From Planctomycetota bacterium (GTDB lineage Bacteria > Planctomycetota > Phycisphaerae > UBA1845): a stretch of DNA of 64,000 nucleotides. This document shows, piece after piece, positions 28,797 to 38,435 of this stretch. The translations under genes and the position numbers were made by a program. The notes under the pieces are model-generated. The model saw nothing but the letters and a program-made list of their open reading frames with translations. It was not told the DNA's origin and searched no databases. Positions within the stretch are counted from its first letter, which is position 1; the number at the start of each line of letters is the position of its first letter. Location: the NCBI GenBank assembly GCA_024280855.1, contig JAJRPG010000006.1:45222-109221 (forward strand), written 5' to 3'.

Positions 28797-29495
28797 GTGT
28801 GTGGCCGATTTACCCTTACTAAACCAGCCGATGAGATTGCAGATTATTTTGAGCTGCACGATTTACCTGAATGGCAACCAAGATACAACATCGCGCCCAC
28901 ACAAGCCGTGCCGACTGTTCGGTTTGATGCTTCCAGTCAACGACGTGTTTTCGAATGTCGTAAGTGGGGGCTGATTCCTTCCTGGTCGCGTGATGATAAA
29001 TTCGCCGCGAAGTTGATTAACGCCCGCGCTGAAACCGCTGCTGAAAAACCATCCTTCCGAGATGCGATGAAACGTCAGCGATGCCTGATTGTGACGGACG
29101 GATTTTACGAATGGCAAGCCCCGAAGTCTAAAGGTCAGCGCAAACAGCCTTACTATATTCGGATGCAGTCGGGTTCGCTTTTTGCGATGGCTGGGTTGTG
29201 GGCGCGGTGGAAAGGAGATGATGAGCAAGTCGTTCAATCTTGTACCGTGTTGACCACGAATCCGAACGAGTTGATGAAACCTATTCACGATAGGATGCCG
29301 GTTATTTTGTCGCCCCAGGACTTTGGCCTTTGGCTAGAACCGGAGCGGACAGACCCAACAGCTTTGGAAACGCTTCTCACTCCGTACCCCGCAGACGCTA
29401 TGCAAGCGTTGGCTGTTTCAACCAGAGTGAATTCGCCATCTTGCGATGACCCTGACTGTGTGAAGCCAATAACGAGCGAAAGTGAGTTGTGGTAG
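28797..29495 (+). CDS. SRAP-domain (HMCES/YedK) abasic-site protein
   Basis: The 232-residue product starts at GTG directly before the TGT for Cys2, which becomes the N-terminal nucleophile after Met removal. That Cys forms a thiazolidine crosslink with abasic sites in single-stranded DNA. Family landmarks: MCGRFTLTK, PRYNIAPTQAVP with the Asn, NARAETAAEKPSFRD, CLIVTDGFYEW and the catalytic His in PIHDRMPVIL. It starts 10 bp after the ATPase gene, so the two may be co-transcribed. Confidence 0.93.
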   Translation: MCGRFTLTKPADEIADYFELHDLPEWQPRYNIAPTQAVPTVRFDASSQRRVFECRKWGLIPSWSRDDKFAAKLINARAETAAEKPSFRDAMKRQRCLIVTDGFYEWQAPKSKGQRKQPYYIRMQSGSLFAMAGLWARWKGDDEQVVQSCTVLTTNPNELMKPIHDRMPVILSPQDFGLWLEPERTDPTALETLLTPYPADAMQALAVSTRVNSPSCDDPDCVKPITSESELW

Positions 29496-29529
29496 GCTCG
29501 TGTGATGGACATACGGCTGGCTCACGATT

Positions 29530-30549
29530 ATGGTGCGGTGTCGTTATCCTAGTGAGAAAGAAGTATTGACAGCACAAGTTCTTATACAACGAGTTTCCTA
29601 CGGCGCGTTAGCGTTGACACTACTCATCACGCTTTTTGCGGTTGATGCGGAAGTTGGCAATCGCCTTACGGGCATAGACGGTATGCTGGCTTCGCTGTTT
29701 CAGCGCGGTAGCGTCGTCCCGCTGCTCACGGCTTTGGTCTTTTTGCAGGGCGCTCGTGAACTAAATAATTTTTATGTGCTGCGCGGCGTAAAGCCTTATG
29801 CAGGCTGTGCGTATGTGATGGTTTTGGCTGTTTTTTTAACACCCTGGTTGTCGGCTGCGGGGTGGCTTGGTGATGGCGTCGCGCAGGTGGAAGGAGCGCA
29901 GACGATGCTCCTGGTCATGCTCATCGCTATGGGCAGCGTGTGGGTGACCGCTGTTATCAAAAAGGATACAGCTGACTGTTTGCGCAATAGTAGCGCGACG
30001 TTGCAGATTATATTTTACCTTGGTTTTTTAAGTTCGTTCGGGCTGCAAATTCGGTGTGGTCGAGATATCCCCTCCGCGGCAGGCGCTTGGCTGATGCTGT
30101 ATATATTGCTGATTACGAAAGCGTCTGACATTGGCGCTTTTTTTGCCGGCAGCTTGCTTGGAAAACATAAACTTTGGCCTGGGGTTAGCCCGGGCAAGAC
30201 GATCGAGGGGGCTATCGGAGGTATACTTTTTAGCGCTGGCGTAGCTTCGCTGCTTTTATATGTGTGTCAGACGTACTTGTTGGACAATGGTATCCGAACC
30301 ATGGTCAGATTTCTCAGTCAGACTTCGCACCTGTCTCCGATGATTGCGGTGGGTCTGCTAGGCGTTGTCTTAGCGATAGCCGGGCAGATGGGCGATCTTG
30401 TTGAGTCTTGCTTTAAGCGAGACGCCAATGTAAAGGATTCGGGGCAGCTTATCCCGCGATTTGGCGGTATACTCGATTTGTTGGACAGCCCGTTAGCCGC
30501 GATGCCGGTTGCCTGGATAATTCTCACGGTCGTGTGGCCAATGCTCTAG
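29530..30549 (+). CDS. cdsA: Phosphatidate cytidylyltransferase (CDP-diglyceride synthase)
   Basis: Makes CDP-diacylglycerol from phosphatidate and CTP at the inner membrane. The 339-residue multi-pass protein has the family C-terminal signature in the form ESCFKRDANVKDSGQLIPRF-GGILDLLD. The usual PGHGG and DRxD residues are changed (His to Phe, Arg to Leu), while SxxKRxxxxKD is kept. The ATG at 29530 is used here. A TTG at 29566 after purine-rich GAGAAAGAAG would give a more usual N-terminus leading straight into the first helix. It begins the membrane/RNA cluster that continues to corC. Confidence 0.85.
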   Translation: MVRCRYPSEKEVLTAQVLIQRVSYGALALTLLITLFAVDAEVGNRLTGIDGMLASLFQRGSVVPLLTALVFLQGARELNNFYVLRGVKPYAGCAYVMVLAVFLTPWLSAAGWLGDGVAQVEGAQTMLLVMLIAMGSVWVTAVIKKDTADCLRNSSATLQIIFYLGFLSSFGLQIRCGRDIPSAAGAWLMLYILLITKASDIGAFFAGSLLGKHKLWPGVSPGKTIEGAIGGILFSAGVASLLLYVCQTYLLDNGIRTMVRFLSQTSHLSPMIAVGLLGVVLAIAGQMGDLVESCFKRDANVKDSGQLIPRFGGILDLLDSPLAAMPVAWIILTVVWPML

Positions 30550-30642
30550 TGCGATGGCGAGGCTGTTCGACTGGTGCGAATAGTTGGCCGATATTGATAG
30601 TTGTGAGTCTGGTGTTTCTGTCGGTGTGCCTGAACGAATCGC

Positions 30643-31599
30643 ATGAAAGGGCAAGATCAATTGGAATTATCGATTCCCATAGAGGATGCGTCGCGTAGGG
30701 GGGAGCTTTACGGAAGTTCCGATTGTAACCTGCGGCTTATCCGATCTGCATTTGATGTTCGGATTAGTGCCCGCGATAGCATCGTGCATCTGTCCGGTGA
30801 AGCGGAGGCTGTACAGCGTGCTGCGTTTGTGATTCACGAACTGCAAAAAGCTTTGCGAACTCGGCCTGACCTTTCGGACGAGTTGGTTCATGATTTTATT
30901 GAGCAATCTCAACATCAAAATAGTCAATCGCTGCGCTCACGGACGATCGAAGTTTTCCTGGCTTCTGCAACGATCATTCCCAAGGGCGATGGTCAGCAGG
31001 GATATGTTAATTCTATTTTCAGTAACGACCTAACCTTTTGCACTGGCCCTGCGGGGACAGGAAAAACTTTCCTGGCTGTCGCAGCTGCGGTATCGCTGCT
31101 TAGAAAGCAAAAAGTGAAACGCATCGTCCTGGTTCGACCCGCCGTCGAAGCTGGTGAAAAACTTGGCTATCTTCCCGGCGATTTGCAAGCGAAAGTAAAC
31201 CCATATCTTCGGCCTTTGTTCGACGCGATGAACGATATGATGTCATACGATCAGTTGAGACGATTTATGCAAAACGACGTCATCGAAGTCGTGCCGCTGG
31301 CGTTTATGCGTGGCCGAACGCTCAACAAGGCCGCTATCATTTTGGATGAGGCGCAAAATGCCACGGTTTCTCAGATGTTGATGTTCCTGACCCGACTTGG
31401 TCAGCGCAGTAGAATGATCGTAACTGGCGATGAAAGTCAAAGCGACCTGGGCGATAAAGAGCCGAGCGGCTTTGTGGATGCCATGCAAAGATTGGCTAAG
31501 GTTCCTGGCATAGGCATGGTTCGCCTGTCGCAAATCGATATTGTCCGACACCCATTAGTCCAGAAGGTTGTCGAAGCTTACGGGCGTGACAGGGCTTGA
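30643..31599 (+). CDS. phoH: PhoH-like P-loop ATPase
   Basis: PhoH/YbeZ family, a predicted RNA-linked ATPase that works with YbeY in rRNA maturation. The N-terminal part resembles the KH-like module of YbeZ. The ATPase core has Walker A GPAGTGKTFL (about residue 134), VLVRPAVEAGEKLGYLPGD, Walker B AIILDEAQN, sensor VTGDESQSD and the C-terminal DIVRHPLVQKVVEAY. At 318 residues the length is normal. ybeY lies two genes downstream, as in many bacteria. Confidence 0.93.
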   Translation: MKGQDQLELSIPIEDASRRGELYGSSDCNLRLIRSAFDVRISARDSIVHLSGEAEAVQRAAFVIHELQKALRTRPDLSDELVHDFIEQSQHQNSQSLRSRTIEVFLASATIIPKGDGQQGYVNSIFSNDLTFCTGPAGTGKTFLAVAAAVSLLRKQKVKRIVLVRPAVEAGEKLGYLPGDLQAKVNPYLRPLFDAMNDMMSYDQLRRFMQNDVIEVVPLAFMRGRTLNKAAIILDEAQNATVSQMLMFLTRLGQRSRMIVTGDESQSDLGDKEPSGFVDAMQRLAKVPGIGMVRLSQIDIVRHPLVQKVVEAYGRDRA

Positions 31600-31885
31600 G
31601 TCCGATAATATCTGCCATTTAAGCAATTCGACTATAAAATTCCTTGATATCGCGTGTCATTTTTCCTGCTTTGACGATAATTGGCCTAAGACGAATTCGC
31701 TTTTAGTGGCTGACTGATTCCACGAAAAGTGTTTGGGGCGAAGTTAAAAGTCCACAGGCTGCGGCTAAGATATTGAGCTTGCCAGGTAATAAGTGCTGGC
31801 TCTGGCGTAGACTTGTGATGGTGTTTGGAAGTGTAGGCGTCTTGGTCTGATCTTGGGGTCGTTTGGACGTCTGTGCGATGACTTT

Positions 31886-34261
31886 ATGTTTGGATGGTTC
31901 ACAAAACACAGCTCGCGCCGTAAGCAGGTTCGGGGTCGCAGGCTTCAAGAGTCTGGCGGTTCCAAGCTGCGGTTATTGCGTCGTGCGTTTACCTGGAAGT
32001 TTTTTAGTAGTGCGACGTTTGTATCCCTGGCTGTGGTTGTCTCGTTGTATGGCAGCCGAACGCTAAAGTATTCTGTCGGTCAACGGGTCGAGCATCCCGT
32101 TTATGTACGGGCAGATTTTCAGGTGCCAGACCCTCAGCAGACCCGGGCTAATCGCAGCGCTGCCCGTGCTTCGACGCCTAGTCATTACACTCTCAACGCA
32201 CCCGGCGTAACCATAGATCGTATCCGTGCCGATTTGATGCGTTTGTACCGAACCGCAGCGGATTCTGAATCTTTTGAAGAATATAAAACCTCGCTCACCG
32301 AACAAAAATGGTTGGCTGACGAAGCCGCGTATAACAAACTCCGCGAGTTGGTAAGCCTGCCTGACCAGAAAGGCCAACAGCGTTTCAAGCCTTGGGTGGA
32401 CGCGATGGCGTTGGAGGATGAGTACGTCGCTCGTGACCTGCTTCGTGAGCCGCGCGACCCCGCGAGTACGACTGACTATATTGTATTGGTATCAAGTTCG
32501 GAAGATAAGCCTTCGACAGTCAAGAAAATTCCGCTTTCGTTGTTGGTTCCGCAGGATAACGAAAGAGCCTTGCAGGGTTCAGCCTCTGGGTTGAGTCGGC
32601 TGTTTCCTTTCGCACTTCGATCAACCGTCGAATCTCTCATCCTGATTACGATGCACGATCAGCCTACGATTGTTTATGATCGTGGCGGGACGCTGGTGGA
32701 AATGTTAGCCGCGGAGGAAGCGACGCCCACTGCGATGACTGCTTATAAGCAGGGTCAGCCATGTGTCATACCGGCGGTGATTGGATCAGAGCAGCATCAA
32801 CTACTTCAAGCGGAGCATGACGCCTACCTGGCATTTCTGGCTGAAGATATTGACATGTCTGAGGCGCAGGAATCGCGCAGGCTATTGCAGACGAGTTTGA
32901 GGCAGCAGCGGCTACAAAAGCAGGTCGGATTGGCTATGTTGGTCATCGCGGTGTCCATTGGCCTGCTGGTTTATGCTTCCGTGAATTATCCACGCGTGTT
33001 CATGTTTCGCGCGACGACAATCTCGTTTTTTGGGCTTATCTTAGCTATGTTGGTATGTACACGTTTGGTCGATTTGCATTGGTCTCACATGCCGTCGCTC
33101 ATACTGATTCCCTGCGTGTTTGCGGGCAGCGTGCTAGCTATTGTGTATCCGCCACGTTTCGCGCTGGGTGCAATTTGCATCGCCATGGTTCTCGTTGCGG
33201 TTTCCATTGAATCTAATTTGACGATGTTAGCTACGCTGTTTACCGGCGTGACCGTGGGCGTTTACCAGTTAGATGAAATCAGGTCACGCACCAAGCTCAT
33301 CACGGCTGGTATGATGACGGCGCTATGCGTGATGGTGACTGCGGCATCAGGCGGCTTGCTCGAAACACACGCACCATCTTTTGTAATTGGACACGCCCTG
33401 CGAGCTGGCGGCTGCGCTCTGTTAGCTGCTTTTATTGTGTCTGGTGTATTGCCTTTTATTGAACGCATTTTCGGCGTAGCGACTTCGCTTACGTTGTTGG
33501 AATGGCGTGACCCAACCAAGCCTTTGCTCCAGCTTTTAGCCCGCGAAGCGCCAGGGACGTATAACCATAGTCTCGTATTGGGCACGCTAGCTGAAGCGGC
33601 TTGCGAGCGCATTGGTGCGAATGGTTTGCTGGCTCAGGTGGGAGCGCTTTATCACGACGTTGGGAAAATTCCCAAAGCGGAATACTTCGCAGAAAACCAG
33701 ACAGGTTCGATCAATCGTCACGACAACTTAGCCCCGACCATGAGCCTGTTGATTATTCTTGGCCATGTGAAGGATGGGATTGAGATGGCCCGCGAGTATA
33801 AGCTCCCTCGCGTGATGCAACATTTTATTGAAGAGCATCATGGCACGACCGTGGTGCGATATTTCCATCACGTCGCCAGTGAAAAGCAACCGAAAATCGC
33901 CAGCGGGAAGCATGACCGAGAAGTATCCGAAGCAGAGTTTCGTTATGCGGGTCCAAGGCCTCAGACGAAAGAGTCCGCGGTGATTATGCTATGCGACGGC
34001 GTAGAGGGAGCCGTCCGAGCGCTGTCTGATCCTACGGTCGGGCGTATTGAATCGGTGGTGCATTATATCGTGAACGATCGTCTGAGCGACGGACAGTTAA
34101 GCGACTGCGACATTACGTTGAAAGAAGTTCGCATTGTGGAAGAGTCCCTGGTTAAAAGTTTATGTAGTATTTATCATGGCAGGGTAGCGTATCCTAAGGC
34201 GAAGAGTAAGGATGATGATAGTTCCGCACAAATGCCGCGGGCAGTGAAAACGGGTAGCTAA
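31886..34261 (+). CDS. PgpH-like seven-TM HD-domain phosphodiesterase
   Basis: Membrane HD hydrolase related to PgpH, whose characterised members degrade c-di-AMP. I chose the ATG at 31886, although the frame is open to 31853 and neither start has a clear ribosome site. Layout: a basic N-terminus, one TM helix (about 40-60), an extracytoplasmic region to about 350, a block of TM helices (about 352-540), then an HD domain with HSLVLGTLAEAA and LYHDVGK (His-Asp near 589) followed by HHGTTVVRYF. It sits between phoH and ybeY, the usual position in this conserved cluster. The substrate is inferred by family only. Confidence 0.87.
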   Translation: MFGWFTKHSSRRKQVRGRRLQESGGSKLRLLRRAFTWKFFSSATFVSLAVVVSLYGSRTLKYSVGQRVEHPVYVRADFQVPDPQQTRANRSAARASTPSHYTLNAPGVTIDRIRADLMRLYRTAADSESFEEYKTSLTEQKWLADEAAYNKLRELVSLPDQKGQQRFKPWVDAMALEDEYVARDLLREPRDPASTTDYIVLVSSSEDKPSTVKKIPLSLLVPQDNERALQGSASGLSRLFPFALRSTVESLILITMHDQPTIVYDRGGTLVEMLAAEEATPTAMTAYKQGQPCVIPAVIGSEQHQLLQAEHDAYLAFLAEDIDMSEAQESRRLLQTSLRQQRLQKQVGLAMLVIAVSIGLLVYASVNYPRVFMFRATTISFFGLILAMLVCTRLVDLHWSHMPSLILIPCVFAGSVLAIVYPPRFALGAICIAMVLVAVSIESNLTMLATLFTGVTVGVYQLDEIRSRTKLITAGMMTALCVMVTAASGGLLETHAPSFVIGHALRAGGCALLAAFIVSGVLPFIERIFGVATSLTLLEWRDPTKPLLQLLAREAPGTYNHSLVLGTLAEAACERIGANGLLAQVGALYHDVGKIPKAEYFAENQTGSINRHDNLAPTMSLLIILGHVKDGIEMAREYKLPRVMQHFIEEHHGTTVVRYFHHVASEKQPKIASGKHDREVSEAEFRYAGPRPQTKESAVIMLCDGVEGAVRALSDPTVGRIESVVHYIVNDRLSDGQLSDCDITLKEVRIVEESLVKSLCSIYHGRVAYPKAKSKDDDSSAQMPRAVKTGS

Positions 34262-34282
34262 CTGATTAGAATAAAAACCGAT

Positions 34283-34804
34283 ATGGACGACGACCCCGAC
34301 TATCAATTATCCTTTACTTGCGAAAGCGAAATTGCGAAGGACATTTCTTCCTCGCTGTTAGAGAAGGCTATTGCAGCTACCCTGACTCGACATAAAGTGA
34401 ACCGGGCGCAGATAAGTTTCGCATTGGTTGACGACGCTCGAATCGCATCGATCAACGAATCTTTTTTACATCATGAAGGCCCGACGGACGTCATTACTTT
34501 TGATCTGCGGGACGAAACGCCTGCGCAATCAGACGAGGCCTCTAATTCGTCGGACAAAAACGCACCTTCGCATGGCGATATGGATGGCGAAATCGTCATA
34601 TCCGTAGAAACCGCGTTACGCGAGTCCGGGCAGCGAGGCCATAGTTTGGAGGCGGAGGTCGCCCTTTATGCCGTGCATGGCACGCTACATTTGTTGGGAT
34701 ATGACGACCAGACTGAAGAAGAGTCTGAGCGGATGCACGCGATGGAAAATGTCATACTTTCTACATTAGGCATAGGCCCTGTATACGGGAAGACCAAAAC
34801 GTGA
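34283..34804 (+). CDS. ybeY: Endoribonuclease YbeY
   Basis: Single-strand endoribonuclease for 16S rRNA maturation and ribosome quality control. The 173-residue product has NESFLHHEGPTDVITFDL and GEIVISVETA. The zinc site appears as HGTLHLLGYDD: His132 and His136 are kept, but the third ligand, normally His, is Asp142. A short Ser/Asp/Asn-rich insert follows the LRDE segment. It is preceded by the HD phosphodiesterase gene (about 20 bp) and phoH, the usual partners. Confidence 0.9.
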   Translation: MDDDPDYQLSFTCESEIAKDISSSLLEKAIAATLTRHKVNRAQISFALVDDARIASINESFLHHEGPTDVITFDLRDETPAQSDEASNSSDKNAPSHGDMDGEIVISVETALRESGQRGHSLEAEVALYAVHGTLHLLGYDDQTEEESERMHAMENVILSTLGIGPVYGKTKT

Positions 34805-34930
34805 TATTGAATTACATAACATGTGTTGGTTCATGGGGATTTGGATACGTTATAATGTGCAAGCATCGTTACCAAGCAGACTGAGTGACGATGTTCGGGT
34901 GATGTGAGTGTTCTGCGCGGATAACTGTCC

Positions 34931-36208
34931 GTGTTATCTTGGGAATTTTGGATAGGCGTTGCAGCGACAGCTACGCTACTTTTTTCTTCAACACTTAAAG
35001 CCGTGTTGCGTGCCCCCTCGCGCGTACGCTTAGCCGAGCAATTTGAAGCCAGTGGAAGACTCGACTCAATAGACAAATTTTTCGCGCTGCGGTCGCGTTT
35101 TCTATTTGCGGCATCTGTACTACGATCGATCGCGCTGCTGCTGCTATTCGTAGCTGTAGTATGGCATCTTGATATCCCTGGAAATAGCCCTTCGACCCCC
35201 TCATTATTAGTCGCGGGATGTGTCGTCTGGAGTATCCTTCTTGTATTTGGCATTGCGATTCCCCAGGCTTGGTCGAAGTACACGGGCGAGTTACTCATTG
35301 CCCGGTCCTGGCCTTGGTTGATTATTTTTCTTTGGTTGGTTCGCCCGCTGGTGTGGTTCCTGGAACAATTCGATCCTTTGGTGAGGCGATTATGCGGCGT
35401 GCCGGTTCGTGACGCACAGTTCTACGCCGACGAACTAGAGCAGGAGATTCTCAACGTCGTAAGCGAAGGTGAAAAAGTCGGAGCCGTGGATGAAGAAGAA
35501 AAGGAGATGATCGAATCGGTCATTGAATTGGGTGATCTGACGGTCGATGCGATTATGATGCCGCGTACTGACATCGTCGCATTGTCCAAAGAAGGTGATC
35601 GAAACAGCGTGCTAAAAATCGTTGGCACCGAAGGCCATTCTCGCATTCCTGTTTACGACGACACTATCGACACCATTCTCGGCGTTTTGTATGTGAAAGA
35701 TTTGCTCCTGCTGCCAAGCGGTCAGCCTTTCAGCATCACGAGCATGATGCGCGACGCGATATTCATTCCGGAATCCAAGTCGGTGCGCGAGCTATTGCGA
35801 GAATTCCAATCGAAAAAAGTGCATATCGCCATCGTGCTAGATGAATACGGCGGCACGGCAGGGCTGGTAACGATTGAAGATATTCTCGAAGAATTGGTGG
35901 GCGAAATCGTAGACGAATACGAAACAGAAGCCCCTGCGGAAATTCAACGCATTGATGAAACCACCGTAGAAGTAGACGCCCGCCTTCGCATCCACGATCT
36001 TAATGACGAATTGGATGTCGAACTGCCTGACGATGAAGACTACGAAACCATTGGCGGGTTTGTTTTCAGCACACTGGGGCGAATCCCTAAGGTTGGCGAT
36101 GAGTGTGCTCATGAGGAAGTCAAGATTCAGGTCATCGCAGCCGACGACCGGCGCGTCCTGCGACTTCGACTCGATATCGAAAAAGTGGGTAACGGACAGC
36201 CAGAATAA
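34931..36208 (+). CDS. CNNM/CorC-HlyC family membrane protein with CBS pair
   Basis: The 425-residue product starts at GTG. A DUF21/CNNM transmembrane domain (helices within about 1-160) is followed by a CBS pair (about 205-330, including IMMPRTDIVAL, GHSRIPVYDDTIDTILGVLY and HIAIVLDEYGG) and a C-terminal CorC_HlyC domain (VDARLRIHDLNDELDVELP). The family is linked to Mg2+/Co2+ transport or membrane ion homeostasis. It ends the phoH-HD-ybeY-corC cluster. The start is the first in-frame GTG and has no strong ribosome site. Confidence 0.85.
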   Translation: MLSWEFWIGVAATATLLFSSTLKAVLRAPSRVRLAEQFEASGRLDSIDKFFALRSRFLFAASVLRSIALLLLFVAVVWHLDIPGNSPSTPSLLVAGCVVWSILLVFGIAIPQAWSKYTGELLIARSWPWLIIFLWLVRPLVWFLEQFDPLVRRLCGVPVRDAQFYADELEQEILNVVSEGEKVGAVDEEEKEMIESVIELGDLTVDAIMMPRTDIVALSKEGDRNSVLKIVGTEGHSRIPVYDDTIDTILGVLYVKDLLLLPSGQPFSITSMMRDAIFIPESKSVRELLREFQSKKVHIAIVLDEYGGTAGLVTIEDILEELVGEIVDEYETEAPAEIQRIDETTVEVDARLRIHDLNDELDVELPDDEDYETIGGFVFSTLGRIPKVGDECAHEEVKIQVIAADDRRVLRLRLDIEKVGNGQPE

Positions 36209-36240
36209 GATGCAGATGCCGACTCCTTTGTGAGTGCCAT

Positions 36241-36270
36241 TCCCCACCCTTCATGAGTACCCGAAGAATA
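36241..36270 (+). repeat. Short dispersed repeat, copy A
   Basis: CCCCACCCTTC followed by GAGTACCCGAAGAAT, shared with 56607-56635. The central palindrome CTTCGGGAGTACCCGAAG is perfect in copy B and damaged here (CTTCATGAGTACCCGAAG). Confidence 0.55.
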
Positions 36271-36403
36271 AGGCATCTGCTGTGTAGCCAATCATATCCC
36301 TAGCCTCGCATTTTAACTTGCAAAAATCCTGCGTTGCACTTCCAATACCCGCACTAGGCCTTGGCACGTTCGTGGATCGTGCAATCGTATGGTATTTTAG
36401 GAT

Positions 36404-38191
36404 GTGAGCCGGCGGATGTATGAAACACCGACTTCTATGATCCTGGCTTCCTCAGCTAGCCCCGCGATGTTGTTCGGGCTTATGTTGACCGCAGCTATTT
36501 TGGGCGGCATGCTGGCTCGGCGCTTTCATATTCCGCGCGTGGTAGGCTATCTTTTTGCCGGCGTAATCCTTCGCCAAATCATAGACGCCTTTCCAGGAAA
36601 TCTAAATATGGCAGCGATGGTTCCTTTGCAAGCCATTCGTGATCTGTCTTTAGGCGTCATCCTTTTTTCTATTGGTAGTGTCTGCGAGAAAAGAAAGCTG
36701 CTCGAATCTGGCGCGCGCGTCTGGCGCATTAGCCTGGTGGAGATGTGCCTGACAGCTACGCTGGTATTTGTGGCCTGTTATTTCGTTGGCAAATCAACAT
36801 TCACCGAAACGGGGCAAGATTACATCGTCCTCGCTGCCCTACTAGCCATCGCCGCCATAGCCACTGCCCCGGCGGCTACGCTTTTTGTACTGCAAGAATA
36901 CGAGGCTAAAGGTTCGATCACAAATACCATACTTGGCGTCACGGGCGTCAATAATGTGGTGTGCATTATTGGCTTTCATACTTGTTTTATCGTGTTGGTC
37001 TCAGCCGGTTTGATTACGACTACGCAGACCATGTCCGCGCATCCGCTGGTTGGTATTGGTGCGATGATTTTAGGCAGCTTTGCATTGGGCGTTATCATTG
37101 GCACGGTTCTGAGCATCGCCCACGCCAAATTGTCTATCGGTGACACGCTGCTGATATTTTTCGCAAGTTTCATTTTACTCAGTGCGGCGGAAGATTGGAT
37201 GCTGGTTCGAGCGCATTTTTCATACAACAAACTTCTCGCAGCCCTGATAGCAGGCATCGTATTTACCAATATAGCCATCGATTCGCAAAAGCTTCAAGCG
37301 GCGCTCTGGACGGCAGCGACGCCCATCATGGTCGGCTTTTTTGCTATGGCAGGTTTTAATTTACATCTTAAAGACCTGGCTCATATGGGCGTGTTTGGTA
37401 TGACGTTTTGGTTATGCCGGACTATTGGAAAAAGCCTCGGCGCTTACATGGGGATTCGCTGGGCGAACGCCCCCGATGGCGCAGCCACCACGCTAGGCCC
37501 GGCGCTATTGTGCCAAGCGGCTGTCGTTATTGGATTAGCCGCGTTTGTCGAGCAGTATTGGCAAAGTCCTTTAGCCAAGCAATTTTCAACCGTGGTGTTG
37601 GGCAGCGTTGTCGTATCGGAAATGCTCGGCCCATTTATGGTTAAGCGATGCGTCGTTCGCGGTGGTGAGGTCAAAGCGATTACCTTGCTATCTCGCGCTA
37701 AAGAAGGTGGGCGAAATGATTCCGTCGTGCGAATCACCCTACAAGCGTTGGGTCGAGCGTTCGGAATCAAGCCTCGGATAAAAGGGGCGGAGGCGGTTTC
37801 GCAATGGCAGGTGAAACATATCATGCGTTCGAACGTGCAGTTCATACAAGATAGCGATACGTTTGATGATGTGTTGCATTTTATTGAAAAATCTATCGAC
37901 GCTCATTTTCCCGTATTACATGCAGATGGCACTTTCGCAGGCGTGATTCATTTTGTGGATGTGCGCGATGTTATTTACGACCCAGCCGTGCGAAATCTGA
38001 TTACAGCTATCGATCTCGCTGACGCGGCTACGACGGTCGTACCGGCGGATATGCCGATTTCCGAGCTGTTCGACGTTTTTCATCGAGAGAACACCAGCCT
38101 GCTTCCAGTGGTCGAGGTGGAGGGAGACAAGCACGTCATCGGGGTGGTCGAACAACGCGATGTACTCCGCGTTCTGCCGACACCCGAATAG
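36404..38191 (+). CDS. CPA2-type cation/proton antiporter with C-terminal CBS pair
   Basis: The 595-residue product has about 12 hydrophobic helices through residue 420. Typical sodium/proton exchanger phrases include LGGMLARRFHIPRVVGYLFAG, then LGVILFSIGSVCEKR and GITGVNNV-like turns. The cytoplasmic C-terminus carries two CBS motifs (about 470-590), ending in VIGVVEQRDVLRVLP, which suggests nucleotide sensing. The start is uncertain: GTG at 36404 or ATG at 36416, neither with a well-spaced ribosome site. It is separated from corC by about 195 bp and probably transcribed separately. Confidence 0.82.
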   Translation: MSRRMYETPTSMILASSASPAMLFGLMLTAAILGGMLARRFHIPRVVGYLFAGVILRQIIDAFPGNLNMAAMVPLQAIRDLSLGVILFSIGSVCEKRKLLESGARVWRISLVEMCLTATLVFVACYFVGKSTFTETGQDYIVLAALLAIAAIATAPAATLFVLQEYEAKGSITNTILGVTGVNNVVCIIGFHTCFIVLVSAGLITTTQTMSAHPLVGIGAMILGSFALGVIIGTVLSIAHAKLSIGDTLLIFFASFILLSAAEDWMLVRAHFSYNKLLAALIAGIVFTNIAIDSQKLQAALWTAATPIMVGFFAMAGFNLHLKDLAHMGVFGMTFWLCRTIGKSLGAYMGIRWANAPDGAATTLGPALLCQAAVVIGLAAFVEQYWQSPLAKQFSTVVLGSVVVSEMLGPFMVKRCVVRGGEVKAITLLSRAKEGGRNDSVVRITLQALGRAFGIKPRIKGAEAVSQWQVKHIMRSNVQFIQDSDTFDDVLHFIEKSIDAHFPVLHADGTFAGVIHFVDVRDVIYDPAVRNLITAIDLADAATTVVPADMPISELFDVFHRENTSLLPVVEVEGDKHVIGVVEQRDVLRVLPTPE

Positions 38192-38435
38192 GCCAATTGA
38201 TGTGGGTGGCGACTGCATAGCCATGCTCAAATATGCTGCCAATCTGGCAGACGCCGAATCCCGCCGCACCTGATTTGTCAGCCTTGACGGCATCGTTCTA
38301 CCCGCCAACGGTCGCACCCTGGTCTTGGCAATGCCTATAAACCATTAGGAGTAAAGCACTTACAGAAAACAATGAGGACGGCTAAAAATCGTGATTATGT
38401 GGCATCTATCATGCAATCTGTAGCTACGGAGAGAG

